Origin: Malus domestica
Lineage: Eukaryota; Streptophyta; Magnoliopsida; Rosales; Rosaceae
DNA: 64,000 nt
Direction: 5' to 3'
Assembly: GCF_042453785.1 (NCBI RefSeq)
Contig: NC_091661.1
Span: forward strand, 29,689,501 to 29,753,500
Shown here: positions 46,656 through 61,300 of the stretch, in pieces
Layout: every line of letters starts with the position of its first letter
Numbering within the stretch: position 1 is the stretch's first letter
Program-made: the position numbers and the translations under genes
Notes under the pieces: model-generated
Told to the model about the DNA's origin: nothing
Databases searched by the model: none
Seen by the model: only the letters and a program-made list of their open reading frames with translations

Positions 46656-46699
46656 ATTTCTATTAATTTATCTGACACCTCCTCCCCACCAAAAAAGGA

Positions 46700-46895
46700 T
46701 CAAGAGAGAAACGGAGTAGAATTCTCTCTACTCTTATTCTCATCTACTTCCATCCCCTCCTCTCACATATTATTTTTTGTCTTATTCTTTCTATAAAAAA
46801 TCAATATAAGATTTTAACGTAACTAAATCGTAACCGTTTAAATATAACGGAAAGAAAAAGAAAAAAAAATTAGTAAGGGAGATAATCCTTCTCCA
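46700..46895. mobile_element. CT-rich/GA-rich inverted MITE (copy near CCHC gene)
   Basis: The left arm is CT-rich (CTTCCATCCCCTCCTCTCAC) and the right arm is GA-rich (GGGAGATAATCCTTCTCC at its end), with an AT-rich centre holding ATAAGATTTTAACGTAAC. A clearer copy lies near 48,745, and related sequence sits inside each triplicated unit at about 30.2, 31.6 and 33.4 kb. Confidence 0.5.
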
Positions 46896-47013
46896 AGAGA
46901 AACTGCCGAACTCAGGAACATGAATGTTGGGGTTGCTTGGAATGTGAGCAAACTAAAGGTGTGGCACTGAACCATGTCAGAGCTATAACTTTTCAGCTCT
47001 TTGCCAGTGGCCT

Positions 47014-47233
47014 GGACAAGGATTGTTTGCCCTCTTTGTTTTCGTACCTTCTCATGCCTTTCTGTTTTGTGTGGTCATGGTTACGCCATGTTAATATTTT
47101 ATATTATTTTTTTATAGATATAATAAGACAAAAATAAATAGTAATATAAAATGTTGACGTGGCTTAACCGTGACCACACAAACATGAGGGCATGAGAGGG
47201 CACGAGAACAAGGAGGGCAAACAATCCTTGTCC
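47014..47233. mobile_element. MITE with ~45-bp near-perfect inverted ends
   Basis: GGACAAGGATTGTTTGCCCT at the left is exactly reversed at the right (AGGGCAAACAATCCTTGTCC). Inner arms pair again (TGTGGTCATGGTTACGCC against GGCTTAACCGTGACCACA). 220 bp, with an AT-rich centre. The close match of the arms suggests a young copy. Confidence 0.78.
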
Positions 47234-48744
47234 CTCCTCCTAAGCCAATAACCGCCCCTTGAAGTCGGCGAATAACTTTCGTATAACGGAAATGTTATTG
47301 TTGCGGTCCTATAATAATCACAAATTAATCATTTATTAGTTTTGTATTTCAAACATGAAAACGCGTGTTAATGCATAATTCGCTTTAGATACAACAATTG
47401 TGGCATTCTTGTTGTAGTTCAATACATACTGTAATATATAGCCTTTTCATTATAAGTTCATATCCTCATATCATGGAGAATAGGTTGTATGTAACGGGTT
47501 TTATAGTTTCATCTCTCTACATTCTCATCACGTAAAATAAATGAACTTGAAACAGGCTACAAGTAAGTCTCTGCAAAAATGAGTGCACATCGTGAATCTA
47601 TAGCAATCAAGTGAAATTGTGATAATGTTAAAAAAAATTGGTGTTCTTTAGTAGTTGTTGCCATATCTTAGTAGCTTTAAAATCATGGAGTTTCTTAGCT
47701 TTGGTACGAAGGGTGGAATGATGGGTACACTTGATCTAGCTACTTCCATCTCATTCCATGATGATAATGATGATGACGATGACAACAACAACATTACTTA
47801 TTTCTCTTAGATGGTGATCCGCACATTTCTTTTTTACCTCTCACACACTTTTCTCATTTTCCGACCATTGAATCCGTGGCGGGCCATCTGTGACCGTGCT
47901 TTCATAAAAGCACCATTGGATGGTGGTTCCTCTCTTTTCTCCTGAACCCTGAACAAAAAAAAGATATCACCATTAACTTGAATGAATTGAATAATATCAA
48001 ATTACATAAATTAACAAATAATGTGTGGGATGTAAAAAATGCTATGTGGGTAGCCCCACCCATTTTTCTTGTGGGCCACTTTCACTCATCAAAAGATTGA
48101 GTAAAAGTTAGGGTTGGTATAGACCATGTTTATTTTAGTCTCCAACTTAAAGGATCTCACTTCACTCGTGGGCCAAAAATATAATAATAAGAATAAGCTT
48201 GATATGTGACATCTAAACCATCTAAATAAATTCTCTTAATTTTCCATCTTCCAAATTTCCCAAAGGTTATTTAAGTGTTAATAAACAAACATACACCACA
48301 CTTTATGCAATTGGTTTCATATTCAATAGATGTGAGAGTCCAAACCACGATTTATATATCGACGAATTGTTTTAAATTTTCCCAAATTGTTTTTAGCTGT
48401 TTTTTATTAATGAAAATAGAGATTCAAATTTAAGACATATTCGACTATTACAAAAAGGAAATGAGTAATATGATTAGACTATGTCTTAGGGCTAGTTTAT
48501 AAGTGATTATCGATCGAAGATATGTTTTTTTCTAATATTACAAATGCTAAAACCTTATAAAAGAGATATGTTTGTGTTTGAAGGGCCACATTGTGCACCA
48601 TACACTAAAAGTGAGATCATAAAAGAAGGGTGGGATCATAATACAAAAGGATAATGTGTTTTACGTTTATGACCAAATAACCACATAGTCTGATCGTTCG
48701 ACCTAATAAGAATTAAGACATGATGTGAAGGAAATAAACACGGA
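47234..48744. other. Intergenic, no gene recognised
   Basis: AT-rich DNA with a short GAT/GAC trinucleotide run near 47,758-47,795. Nothing else stands out. Confidence 0.5.
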
Positions 48745-48925
48745 TTAAGATTCTCTCATCTCCTCTTTTCATCTCCTTCCATCCCCTCCTCTCACATTCT
48801 CTTATTTTGTGTTTTTCTTACTATAAAAAATTAATATAAGATGTTAATGTGACTTAACCATGACCGTTCAAATAAGAGGGGAGAGAAGAGGAGGGGAAAA
48901 AAGAGAGGAGATAATCCTACTCTAA
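48745..48925. mobile_element. CT-rich/GA-rich inverted MITE (second copy)
   Basis: Ends GGATTAAGATTCTCTCATCT and, inverted, AGAGAGGAGATAATCC. The inner phrase ATATAAGATGTTAATGTGAC matches the 46.7-kb copy. About 180 bp. Confidence 0.6.
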
Positions 48926-49073
48926 TAAACACATGCTTGGTGATGTATCCCAAATTTTGAGAAAAAGAGATAAAAACACTTCTTAAAAAGCACCCTCACC
49001 AAATTTAAAACATAAACACACAATAAATTTCCTTTTTAGTGATTATTCTAAAATAGAATAAAAAAAAAACCAA

Positions 49074-49275
49074 AAGGATCTTCTCCGGATCAGTTTGGTG
49101 AGGATTTTAGGGATCCGTGAACCGTGTCAGTTCATCGTACATTATACGGTCAGTTTTTGTCAAGTACTGTTTATGTTTATTTTTAAATAAAAATATTTAA
49201 AATAATTTTTTATAATACGATGTATGATTTATGATTCCCGGAGATCCTCACAAAGAGGATCCAGCGAGAATCTTG
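49074..49275. mobile_element. Palindromic MITE, GGATCC family (copy 3)
   Basis: Left arm AGGATCTTCTCCGGATC and CATCGTACATTATACGGTCA; right arm ATAATACGATGTATGATTTA and GATCCTCACAAAGAGGATCC. Same layout as the other three copies, but more worn at the right. Confidence 0.7.
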
Positions 49276-49284
49276 CTAAAAAAA

Positions 49285-49425
49285 AAGAAATTTTAATAAA
49301 AAACTCCCGATACTATTCACTTTAACGAAAAAAGTGAATAGTATCAAGATTAATTTTTTAGTGTAAAAATATGATTTCTTATTAAAATAAACAGTACCGA
49401 GAGTTTTTTGTTAAAATTCCTTAAA
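49285..49425. mobile_element. Palindromic variant of the 18.9-kb MITE family
   Basis: Left arm TTTTAATAAAAAACTCCCGA and CACTTTAACGAAAAAAGTGA; right arm AATAAACAGTACCGAGAGTT. The two arms derive from the same end of the family sequence, so this copy looks like an inverted duplication of one end. Confidence 0.55.
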
Positions 49426-49903
49426 AAAAAAATTTAAAAAAAAGGCTCAAAGTGCTACTCACGTGACCGACCCACTATAGTCTATTCCTGTCACGTGTCC
49501 GGGCGCGAAACTCATGTGCGACTCTGCAAGAGTTTCTCTTTTGTCTCTGCCCCCCATCCAAACCAAATCCAGCATTACCCGGTTACCCCACAATTCCGCT
49601 GGCGCGTAACCGTCATTCACCTCACAGCGCGTAGAAAACAATCTCTGCAGTCGTTTCTCAAGCGTTAAACACCCCATCCCTCCAACTACACCAGTCCCTC
49701 CATGCTCCTCAACATCGAACCGTCCATAAAAAATAGACTCAAACATACCGAACCAAATCAACTGTTGAGATTCTCCCAAGTCTCTACCGTAATTGCACAG
49801 GATCGGACCCTTCTGGCTTCCAAAACTACAGGTTCGCTTTTCAAAATTTAAATTCCCACTCAAACCAAACAGCGCCGTCAAACACGTCCGTCATCTCACC
49901 CCG

Positions 49904-49911
49904 CTATAAAA
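49904..49911 (+). promoter_or_regulatory. TATA box of the beta-tubulin gene
   Basis: CTATAAAATA lies 90-97 bp upstream of the tubulin ATG in a GC-rich flank. The start of transcription would be near 49,935, giving a leader of about 65 nt rich in CT (CCATTTCTCTCTCCCAG). This is a textbook arrangement for a strongly expressed plant gene. Confidence 0.75.
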
Positions 49912-50000
49912 TACCAGACGTCAGTCCCTCACTCTCCAAAACCCTTCGTCTTCTTCCCTGACCATTTCTCTCTCCCAGAATCTTCTTCTCCTCCACCAAA

Positions 50001-52263
<2,263 letters not shown>

Positions 52264-52380
52264 TCTCGATCGCAAATGTTTTCTTTTTTGTTTGAGTTGT
52301 GTTGTGGATTTAAATTTGCTTCTGTTTGGGGTTTGGATTGCTGGATTCTGGTTCGTTCTTCGGCCATAATTCGCGTGTTT

Positions 52381-52407
52381 GGTTTTTTTTTTTTTTTTTT
52401 TTTTTTT
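52381..52407 (+). repeat. Poly(T) tract downstream of beta-tubulin
   Basis: An almost pure run of about 26 T in the 3' region. It could be a poly(A)-signal neighbourhood feature or the tail of a decayed minus-strand retroelement copy. Nothing decides between these. Confidence 0.6.
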
Positions 52408-52932
52408 CATTTTCCTTAGTTTTTAGATGGTAGCAGTTGAGTTGTCTGAAAATATGTTTATTGAATGTGTTAATCGAGTCTATGATATGAGGGTGGCGTT
52501 ATGTAAAGATTAAGATGATTAAAAATGCAATTTTGTTTCTTTTGTCAAATTGTTAATCTTGGACTTGCCCTTAATTACTACCTTCTTATGCATTTTATTC
52601 ATGAATTGATCGAAAGTTTTGGTTCGTGTTTTTAGTTTCGGTATTCAGTGCGATTTTATTTCAATTTTCGGTTTTCCGAACCCACTCCTATATTTCGGTG
52701 TCTAGAAAAATTCTTGTTTTCGATAATCAGATTAAGTAGACTATCCAAACCACTCACAAAAAGGAGCCAGCCTTTGCATTAAGATATGTACCTACATGGA
52801 GTTAGTTAAATCTACTTTGTTCGACCTTCGACACAAAAATGTCTTTTTGGCCCAGCACTATGTAATTTCACCCGGTGTGAGAATTGTCTTAGTCATTAAG
52901 GATTCAACAATACCAAAATCTTTCTCCATTCT

Positions 52933-53065
52933 CATCAATGTTAATTTTTTTTTTTTCATTAGTTAAATTTGGGGATGGGGGGAATCGAACTTGGATGAGG
53001 TGGGAGTTTTCTTAGCTCTAGTGCCACTACAACTAGGCCCCCATCTTCCCATCAATGTTAATTTT
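52933..53065 (-). mobile_element. tRNA-derived SINE with 16-bp target duplication
   Basis: On the minus strand a ~100-bp unit starts GGGGGCCTAGTTGTAGTGGC (RNA polymerase III A box TAGTTGTAGTGG) and continues to GTTCGATTCCCC (B box). It ends in a poly(A) tail. CATCAATGTTAATTTT flanks it at 52933-52948 and 53050-53065. The length, two promoter boxes, tail and duplication together make a SINE call firm. The TSD is perfect, so insertion was fairly recent. Confidence 0.88.
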
Positions 53066-53315
53066 AATGATTGCGGACAATCGCTCAATAAACCCGTCTG
53101 CTGATGAAACTAAGCCATGTCATTTCTTAATTATGATGAAATGTTGAATGTGTGTGGTCGTCCTTTGAATGGAGTTTGGGTGGTTGTGAATCAGGTGATG
53201 GTGGAGTAAGTTAAAAGCCACCATACTAATATGTGCTTTCAGTTAGATGTCTCTGTCGTTCGGGCCCCTGGCCAAGCCCTAAACCTAAACCCACCAACCA
53301 ACCAATGTTTATATA

Positions 53316-53527
53316 GAATGAGGATCCTCCCTGGATCCTCTTTGTGAGGATTCCGGAAATCTTTCAATCAAGTCCGTTCATCATACATTGTGCGATCAGT
53401 TTTTATCAGGTACTGTTTATATTCAATTTTAAATATAAAAAATTACAATAATTTCTGATTGTACGATGTATGATGAACGAACGTGATTGGAGGATACCCA
53501 TAATTCTCACAAAGAGGATCCTCATTC
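53316..53527. mobile_element. Palindromic MITE, GGATCC family (copy 4)
   Basis: Ends GAATGAGGATCCTCCCTGG and, inverted, AAGAGGATCCTCATTC. Inner arms TCATACATTGTGCGATCAG and GATTGTACGATGTATGATGA pair. 212 bp, the best preserved ends of the four copies. Confidence 0.8.
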
Positions 53528-54324
53528 GTTTATATATGAAAGCAATTTGACAAACAAACTGATAAATCATGATGCGTAATTGGCAACCATTGAGGATGAT
53601 GATGGTGTATATTGTATAGTGTGTCCAAAAGCATCTGATGGGGCACAATGTAATTAAGTTCAGCATAACTCATTTAGCCCAGTCATTTGAAAACTTCGCC
53701 GGTTTCTCATCTTCCTACTCTTTGAAGTTATTCGAGAGAAATTTTTGTGTTCGACAATCGGATCACAAAGGAGTGCTGCCTTTGCATTAGGGTTTATAAC
53801 GACATGGAGCAGGTGGTACTTAAACATATAGGTCTCATTCTTTATGAGTGAGTTTCACAATTACGTGATCCAACTGACCGAACAAATTTTTTTTCCTTTG
53901 CTATATATCATCGGGTTTTACTTGATGTGAGGTATGTTCTAGTCAAACAGACTTACCAAGTCTATTCTCGGTATTCGCTCCATAAATCCTCTGATGGAAT
54001 GAAGCCATAAGATTTCTTTATTTCTGATGAAAAATGATAGGGTTGTAAGGAAAATGAAATGTTTGCTCTGCGTGGTCCTCTTTGAATGGAGTTTTTAGGT
54101 GGTGGTGGTGGTGTAAATAAAATGCCAACAAACTGTTGTGTGCTTTCAGTTAGATGTCTCTTTCGTCCGGATCCCTGGCAGCCAAACCCTACACCCACCA
54201 ATATGTATATACGAATCCAATTTCACTCATGCGTCTCGGGTTTGAAACTTCATCTTTTCTTAAATTGATGGGAAAAAGCACACCAACCTACCAAACAAGG
54301 TAAATGTCCCTTTAATTTTGAAGG

Positions 54325-54475
54325 AAAACTAATAAAAAAGATTTGAAAACTTTGAGTTTTAATGATAATGACAAAATAAAGAGTAAAGTGAATAATATTA
54401 TGATTGACTTTTTAGTGTAAAAATATGATTTTTCGTTAAAGTAAACACTACCAGGAACTTTTCGTTAAAGTTTCC
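54325..54475 (+). mobile_element. Small MITE, 18.9-kb family (further copy)
   Basis: It begins GGAAAACTAATAAAAAAGAT, carries AACTTTGAGTTTTAATGATA and TTTTTCGTTAAAGTAAACAC, and ends TTCGTTAAAGTTTCC. Same orientation and layout as the copy at 18,904. Confidence 0.65.
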
Positions 54476-55012
54476 TGACCATTTAGTTTTTGGCATCATG
54501 CTATGCAACTAATGGTACGTCCACTACTTGTCGGCCAAACATAAATATAGTGGGTTAATTTTCTTCACAACTTTAGGCCTTGGCCCTTGATGGACTATTT
54601 TTATAAGAAGTGATTTTCATATTCTAATTTTTTTATGCATTTTTTATTTTTTTTACGTAATTCTTCTAATTTTCCATCAATATTCATGTTAGCATTCAAC
54701 GAGAATCATCCTATAAAAATTATCTTAAAATTTCTAATTCCGCCTTGACGCCAAATCAAGAAGCAAACATACATATAAAGGCTGTAGAAAGCATTTTTAT
54801 TATTAAATCCATCCGAAAATTAAAGCATACAAAAGCTAGAACACAAGCTTTAACAACACACATAGCTCACTTAATTAATCTACATACGCAGTACTTCTGA
54901 ATTCTAAGTTCCATATATTGTAATAATTTAAACAACACATAAAGATATTTTGGTGCAGAATATCGAGCCCGGCCGGAAACTCAGCCCTTGGTGTATATTC
55001 TTGATGGTGTAC

Positions 55013-55828
55013 TTAGTAAGGAGCCTCGGCTGGGGCACCCTCCGCTGGTGTATAAGAGGTTGCTAACTTCACTGAGTTGATTGGCCCTGGTGCTGTTAAT
55101 TTCGCGTTGATTGGTCCCGGCGCAACATATCCAGAGCTACGAATCTCCGACATCTCTCGACGAGCATTTGCTTCTTGTGCTTCACAAAGTTTTGGTAAAA
55201 ATACACCTTCACCAGCCGCAAGATTGAAGTAAAGGTCAACAATGTTGGGGCAGTTGCCGTAGCACTGAGGGGAGCAAAGTTTTTGTGTGAATCGAGACTC
55301 CAGGAGAGAGTCTGATGAGATGCCGTAGGATTTGCGGTCAAGCCCACAAGACTTGATGCACTTCTCGCTCTCGATCCAGTCCTTCAAGTTATCGGCCTCA
55401 ATTTCTGACGTTCGGCACGTGTACGCTTCCTCTCCGCTTCTTTTCACATGCTTCTCAAGCACACAGCGTTTGCCGGACGACGACACCGCGAATGCGCATG
55501 CATCGTGCTCCAGATTCTCACATGTTATTCCCCCTGCATGCATGCATCGTATTATATATTTTTTGCAAATAATTAGCTGGTTATCTCGATAATATTTGTT
55601 TTGTAACAAGTTGTTTGATAAATATTGTTGGTTTTCAACGAAAACTGAAAACTAACAACAATTACTAAATAAGTTTTCAATTTTTAACAAATAAAAAAAT
55701 GAAAACTGAAAACGAATAATATCAAATGATATGGTAATGATCACAAACCAACCTAGAGTGGCTTGGACACAAACCGCAAGGGCAAGAGCCAACACTGCAA
55801 GGGTCTTCAAGCACAAGTTAGAAGCCAT
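55013..55828 (-). CDS. PAR1: PAR1-type secreted cysteine-rich protein
   Basis: A 198-residue protein from exons 55828-55753 and 55533-55013. A clear signal peptide (MASNLCLKTLAVLALALAVC) is followed by the mature domain GGITCENLEHDACAFAVSSS. Conserved Cys pairs run through RCVLEKHVKR, YTCRTSEIEA, ESEKCIKSCGLDR and LCSPQCYGNCPNIVDLYFNL, the PAR1 family pattern. The C-terminal part is Ala/Pro/Ser-rich (APGPINAKLTAPGPINSVKL, a repeated APGPIN), which may sit in the wall. PAR1 was described in tobacco as photoassimilate- and pathogen-responsive; its biochemical role is unknown. Arabidopsis At5g52390, a PAR1 protein, occupies the same relative position next to the CCHC gene. The frame is intact. 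Confidence 0.93.
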
Positions 55829-56501
55829 CAAAGAAGCTAGGGTTTCAGAAATATAAACTTTGTGCTTGAGCTACAGAGAGATGAAGAGGAGGAGAAACTT
55901 TTATTTTAATTTATGTTTTGTGTAAATGCATATGGTGCGGGGAGTCATTATATAGTTGTAGGCTTAACTGTAGCATTTAGAAAGAAAACTATATATTTTA
56001 AATTATTAATTAACAGATGGTCGTCGACTTTGAATAAGTGAAAAAATGGACACGACGAACCCTAGTTTAGATTTTAGTAGAGAGAGAGAGGACCCCACGA
56101 GAGAGGTTTCTTCATCATGACCTTAATGCCAATTTTAACGTACTAGTCAAAGTTTATGTGGCAACTTCTTTCCCGCTATCAACGGCGTAGATGCATGGTT
56201 TTATATTTATATACCAAAATACCATGTATGTATATGCCATATTTTATATCCATGTGCGTGTGTGTGTGTGTATATATATATAGTGTGCAGATAGTGCTGT
56301 ACTGCAGCGGTAAAAAACAATCTTTTCTATGCAAGTTGCTACGAGTTCAATTTTAACTGATCTCCATCCTCCCTAATAATGATTTATTTAACATAACGCT
56401 ATCAATCTACTTATATATAGTATGATTCATGATTGGAAATGCTAATTAGTTGAAGGCTCCGTTGTTTGAAGTTAATCAATTGATGTTGGTGATATAATTT
56501 A

Positions 56502-57450
56502 GGTTTTTTAGCTAAAATGGTCCCTAAGATTTGCATAACACATCACTTTAGTCCATGCGATTGAAAATCAATAGAAATGGTCCCTGAGATTGTCTACCAT
56601 TTATTATTTTGGTTCTTTCATTAAAAACTCCATTAAGTGTCCCGAAGCTTTTGGCCGGAAGTTTGGGCAATTTTTAAAACTTTGTAACTGAATCGCTTAT
56701 TAACCAAATTCAACTCATAATATATCAAAATAAAGATAGGGAAGTATAGAACAAGATTATATGTATTTGGAAGCCCAATGGTTGCTGGAGACGGCTGGAA
56801 AATAACCTGAAAGGTGACGAAATCGAGTGATTCAAAAATGAAAATCATACTTCTCAATGAGACAAAGAGAATGGTACCTTTCTCGATGTTTAATATGACG
56901 TGATTTTGCCGAAAAATAGCTCGAAAGTGGCTAACTCGAGATCAAGACAGACACTTTCGAGCCGTTTTCCAGAAAAACCAGGGTGAGTTAGCCATAAAAA
57001 AGTACCATTCTCTTCATCTCATCGAGAAGTATGATTTTTATTTTTGAATCACTCAATTTCGTTGAGTATTGAAGAAGTTATGAATGTTTAAAGTTTACCA
57101 GTTTTCGGGGAGTTTCCAGTTTTCGCGCTGACCAATCACCCTTCAGGCTATTTTCCGGCCATCTTTGGCAACCATTGGACTTTCAAATATGTATAATCTT
57201 GTTATACACTTTCCTATCTTCATTTTTACATATTATGGGTCGAATTTGGTTAAGAAACAATTGAATTACGAAGCTTTGAAAATTGCCTAAACTTTGGGCA
57301 AAAACTTCGGAACACTGAACAAAGTTTTTAATGGAATGACCAAAATAATGGATGGTGGACAATCTTAGAGACCATTTCTATTGATGTTCAATCTCAGGGA
57401 CCAAAATGATATGCTACGCAAATCTTAAGAAACATTTTGGCTAAAAAGCC
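56502..57450. mobile_element. Long Mutator-like fold-back element, TSD TATAATTTA
   Basis: A 949-bp element whose two halves pair almost throughout: ends GGTTTTTTAGCTAAAATGGT and ACATTTTGGCTAAAAAGCC, and inner arms such as TTGGAAGCCCAATGGTTGCT-like against GCAACCATTGGACTTTC. TATAATTTA flanks it at 56493-56501 and 57451-57459. Transcripts would form a long hairpin, a likely small-RNA source. Non-autonomous. Confidence 0.82.
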
Positions 57451-57459
57451 TATAATTTA

Positions 57460-58303
57460 TGTTATGCTTTTCCTAGTGAAACAAACAAATTTATGCTATT
57501 TTACTTAACCTAATTTACTAATCATTCTGGTCATGTCATGGAAGACAATAATATTAATTATTTGCTCAAATAGCATCACTCGATCGACAACGACGCCTAA
57601 AAGGTAAAAGGATCCCCATGTAAAACCAATTTGATACTTTCATTTCCTTTGAGCAAATCGTTCCGACGATTGCAGTGACAAAAAGAGTACTAATTAAAAC
57701 TCTTTCCGTGATGAAATAGCAGACGAATTTTTCGTTAAAAAATAATCTTTGCCGATTAATTTTGACTTTTGCCTGCTAATTAAATTGTAAACCACGTAAT
57801 AATTAAGTTCGATCTATCTGCCTAACTTTCAGTTGTATCGTATAAATATATATAGTATAAACATTTCACCCTCCAATCCTTTTGTGTGGCATTTTGCTTT
57901 CATATTATTATTTTTCCCTTTTAAAAAACCCACCGTCAAATTATATGAGACAGCTTGCAACCTAAAAGCTGATCCATGGCTATGGCGCCAGCATCATCAC
58001 CACCTTACAAATACGACCATATTATATATGGATTAATTAATGAAAATTTCAAATTAATTAGGAATATGCATGCAAAGTTGTGTACGAAACTGCATGATTT
58101 TACCACGTGGTACGAATAAACGTAATGTCAGAAACATCAAATTTGATTTGATGTTGTTAATTTCTGTAACGGTATTTTTTTTTGTCCTGATAATTTCAGA
58201 TGGTTCAAATTTCAAAGGCTGCAGGTCCGTGTTTTTTGGCCTGATCTTAAAACCCCTTTTTTGTCAATTCTTGGTCAGCTTGATGACTGAGAGAAAATTA
58301 ACA
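57460..58303. other. Intergenic, no gene recognised
   Basis: AT-rich DNA between the fold-back element and the LTR element. It holds only short unrecognised frames. Confidence 0.5.
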
Positions 58304-61300
58304 CTCGAGGCATACCGGGTCTCCTACACGCGAGCAGTGGAGAATCATCCATCAACCAAATCAAGGGTACCCAAAATAGGTAACAAATTCAAATTTGTCT
58401 CATCCATACTCATTCCATAACCTCCAAAAACCTCCCAAAGCATTTCTTTTATTATGATAATTAGCCAATTAATATATTTATACCTAATTAATATATTAAT
58501 TGCTAATTTAATCACCAAATAACACCCCAAAACACACTTAAAGGCCGGCCACACCCCATTCCCTATATATATATGACCATATTTCTTCTAAAAAGCTAAG
58601 TGGATACTCTTGCAAAACTCCCAAAAATCCTCTACACTTTTTCTCTCTAATTCTAACTTTGGCATCGGAGGTTCTTCGGCCAAAGCCCTCCATTCATCGT
58701 GGGCCCATGAGGTTCTTGGCCTTGACCAAAGGTGTTGATTGTTTTGTAGTTGCAATTTTGTCAAAGAATGAGAAGGCGAAAATTTGCATCCACAAATTGG
58801 TGCTTTCATTAAGAGTTGAAATCCATACTCGTAGAAGACTCTCGCATAAAAAGGTTTTTTCTCTATTTTTTAGTCCATTTGAATATTTTTCATACGTTCT
58901 TATTATTAGAATTTTTTTATTTGCAAAGGTTCTTTGATAAAACGTATAAGAAAAATATAATGGCTATAAATTTAGAAAATTACATAAGTGAAAATTTCAA
59001 TACTCAAGAAATGGGATCGTGGAGATCCATGAGGCAAAATGCGGTCGTAAGCAGAGTGGCACCACCACTACAAGGTTTCACCATGGCCCAAGCCATGTCA
59101 TCCAAGCTTGCACGGGCCCGAGCCTAAGCATCGCATTCACATGCACCACGCATTGAGCAGCCTGCTCCCACGACCCAGCCTGCTTCCGTGATCTAGGCTG
59201 TTCCTGCAGCCCATCCTACTCCCACCAAGCAGCCCATTCCCGTGGCCCAGCCTGCTTCTGCCAGACAGCCTACTCCCTTGGCCCAACCTGCCCCCGTGAC
59301 CTCCCAAGCAACCCAAGTCGGCCCAAGACTATCTCAACCATCCGGACCTACCATCCAGCTGGGGGCATTTTCACCACATTTCTTCGTGGATTTGACATTT
59401 CCCAACTCAAATCTTGCACCCGAAGTCCACTTCCACTGCTCAAGGAGGCACATTCCTTCCAAGCTCTTCCAATCCAAATGGCGAACAACACTTGTCTCGA
59501 CAAGTCATAGAGTTGACAAGTGCTCTTACACAACAGACAACCTTGGTGAATCAACTCTTGCAACGCACCGAGATCCAACGTGCCTCGGATGAGGTGTCCC
59601 GAAGTATGACAAGGGCAAACGAACCTCTCTACCAGCGTCCTGGCAAACATCCCATTAACCAGCCACGTTCTAAGCATTCTGGCAGTTTACGCTCTCCCTT
59701 GGGTCTTTGGGATAGCGTATACTCTCGTCTTAACGCATGAAGGAGCGTGCATTCCCAATCAAGCCCACGGACGAGTATACGTTCACGGTTAAGGTCACAC
59801 TCCGATTATCAACATGGATAACCTTCCAGGCGAAATGTTCATTCACAACTAGGCTCGTGAGGAGCATTCTCCACCTCACATCGGTAACTTGAGAATGGCC
59901 CGTTCGCCTGCCAAGTACATGCCACAGGCATGGCAACCGCGACATGGACGAGTCGAGCATAGGGAAGAGCGGCCTAGACCCATAGGTCACGATTGGAGGC
60001 AGCCAAAAGTTCCACTACCCCAACAGAGGTAAATTCAAGAAGAAGTTGAGAGACTCATAACCGAACGATTGCATAATTTCCAACATAACAAGCCTACTGA
60101 CGATACGCTTCGATGAGACATGACCAACATAAGCATGTCACCATTCACGAATGAGATCGAGCAGACAGATCCACCTCGAGGGTTCACTACGCCTCACTTC
60201 ATTCCGTACAAGGGAGACGAAGATCCAGACCGACATCTCAAGCACTACCGCAGTACCATGATCCTCTACAGGAACAACGATGAGCTTATGTGCAAAAATT
60301 TTGCCACAATTCTACAAGGTGAGACGCAAGACTGGTTTCACACTCTGTTGTCGCAGTCGATATGGAGTTTCAACGAACTTTCCTTTGTTTTCACTAAGGA
60401 GTATTCATCTAACCGCTCAATCAAAATGACATTCAACCATCTCTTCAGCATTGTAAAAGACCCTTGGGAGACAATTAGCGACTATGTCAAGAGGTTCAAA
60501 GCGGAGAAGGCCAAGATTATTGGTTGCAACGAAGATATAGTAACGGCAACATTCAGAAATGGACTTCCCACCGAACATCCTTTATTCAGAAAACTGATCA
60601 TGGGAGAAGAACTGACCCTAGCAGCTTCGTATGCTTTGGCAGAAAAGCATGCACTATGGGAGAAGCCAAACAGTCTAACAAAAACGAGTCGAAAAAGAAG
60701 CACATGGAACGTTCCCCAACCAGAGAAGACTCAGCGCCTGAAACATTCACCAAATTCACAGTTCCAATCTGCCAAATTCTCTGCAAACTCAAGAACGAAC
60801 CTTGGTTCGAACTACTGCCACCCATGAAAGGCGATCTTATCAGGCTAGATTATACAAAGTATTGCGCATTCCATCAAGGACCAGGCCACACTACCAACGG
60901 CTGCCTAAAGTGGAAGCAGTACCTTGAGAAGCTGACAAATGAGGGTCGATGCAATGAGTATCTTGATAGGTCAACGAAACAGCCTACCCAAGCAGGGGAA
61001 ATCTTCATCACCCCCTGAACCCTGTTTGGGCTTTTCCCAATAAGTTCGAAGTCTCAAGCAGCTCGACGAACAAGGCCTTGCAAGCTAACAATTACCTAGT
61101 TTCTTATATAGTTTCTACCTTCAAGCACAGTTGATTTATTTCTTTATTCTTAATGATGATTCAAGAAGTTACTTATAAGCCTGGCTCAATTGCTGTCCAC
61201 AACAACTGCTAAAAACTTTTCTGGGTCTGTTCTCCAGTGCGAGAGAATAAACTAATTGCTCTCCAATGCGAGAGGGTAAACTAATTCCCCGACACCCATA

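Larger units (their letters stand above)
52690..54210. repeat. Diverged tandem duplication downstream of beta-tubulin
   Basis: Two segments, about 52,690-53,310 and 53,710-54,210, share ordered phrases: GCCTTTGCATTA, then TTTGAATGGAGTTT, then TGCTTTCAGTTAGATGTCTC, then CCCTACACCCACCAA-like. Copy 1 has gained a SINE, and a MITE lies between the copies. No coding sequence is seen in either. Confidence 0.65.

Noticed and set aside
46937-47137. A 66-codon open frame beginning before the 47.0-kb MITE
   Set aside because: Most of it lies inside the MITE's inverted end, so it is not a host gene.
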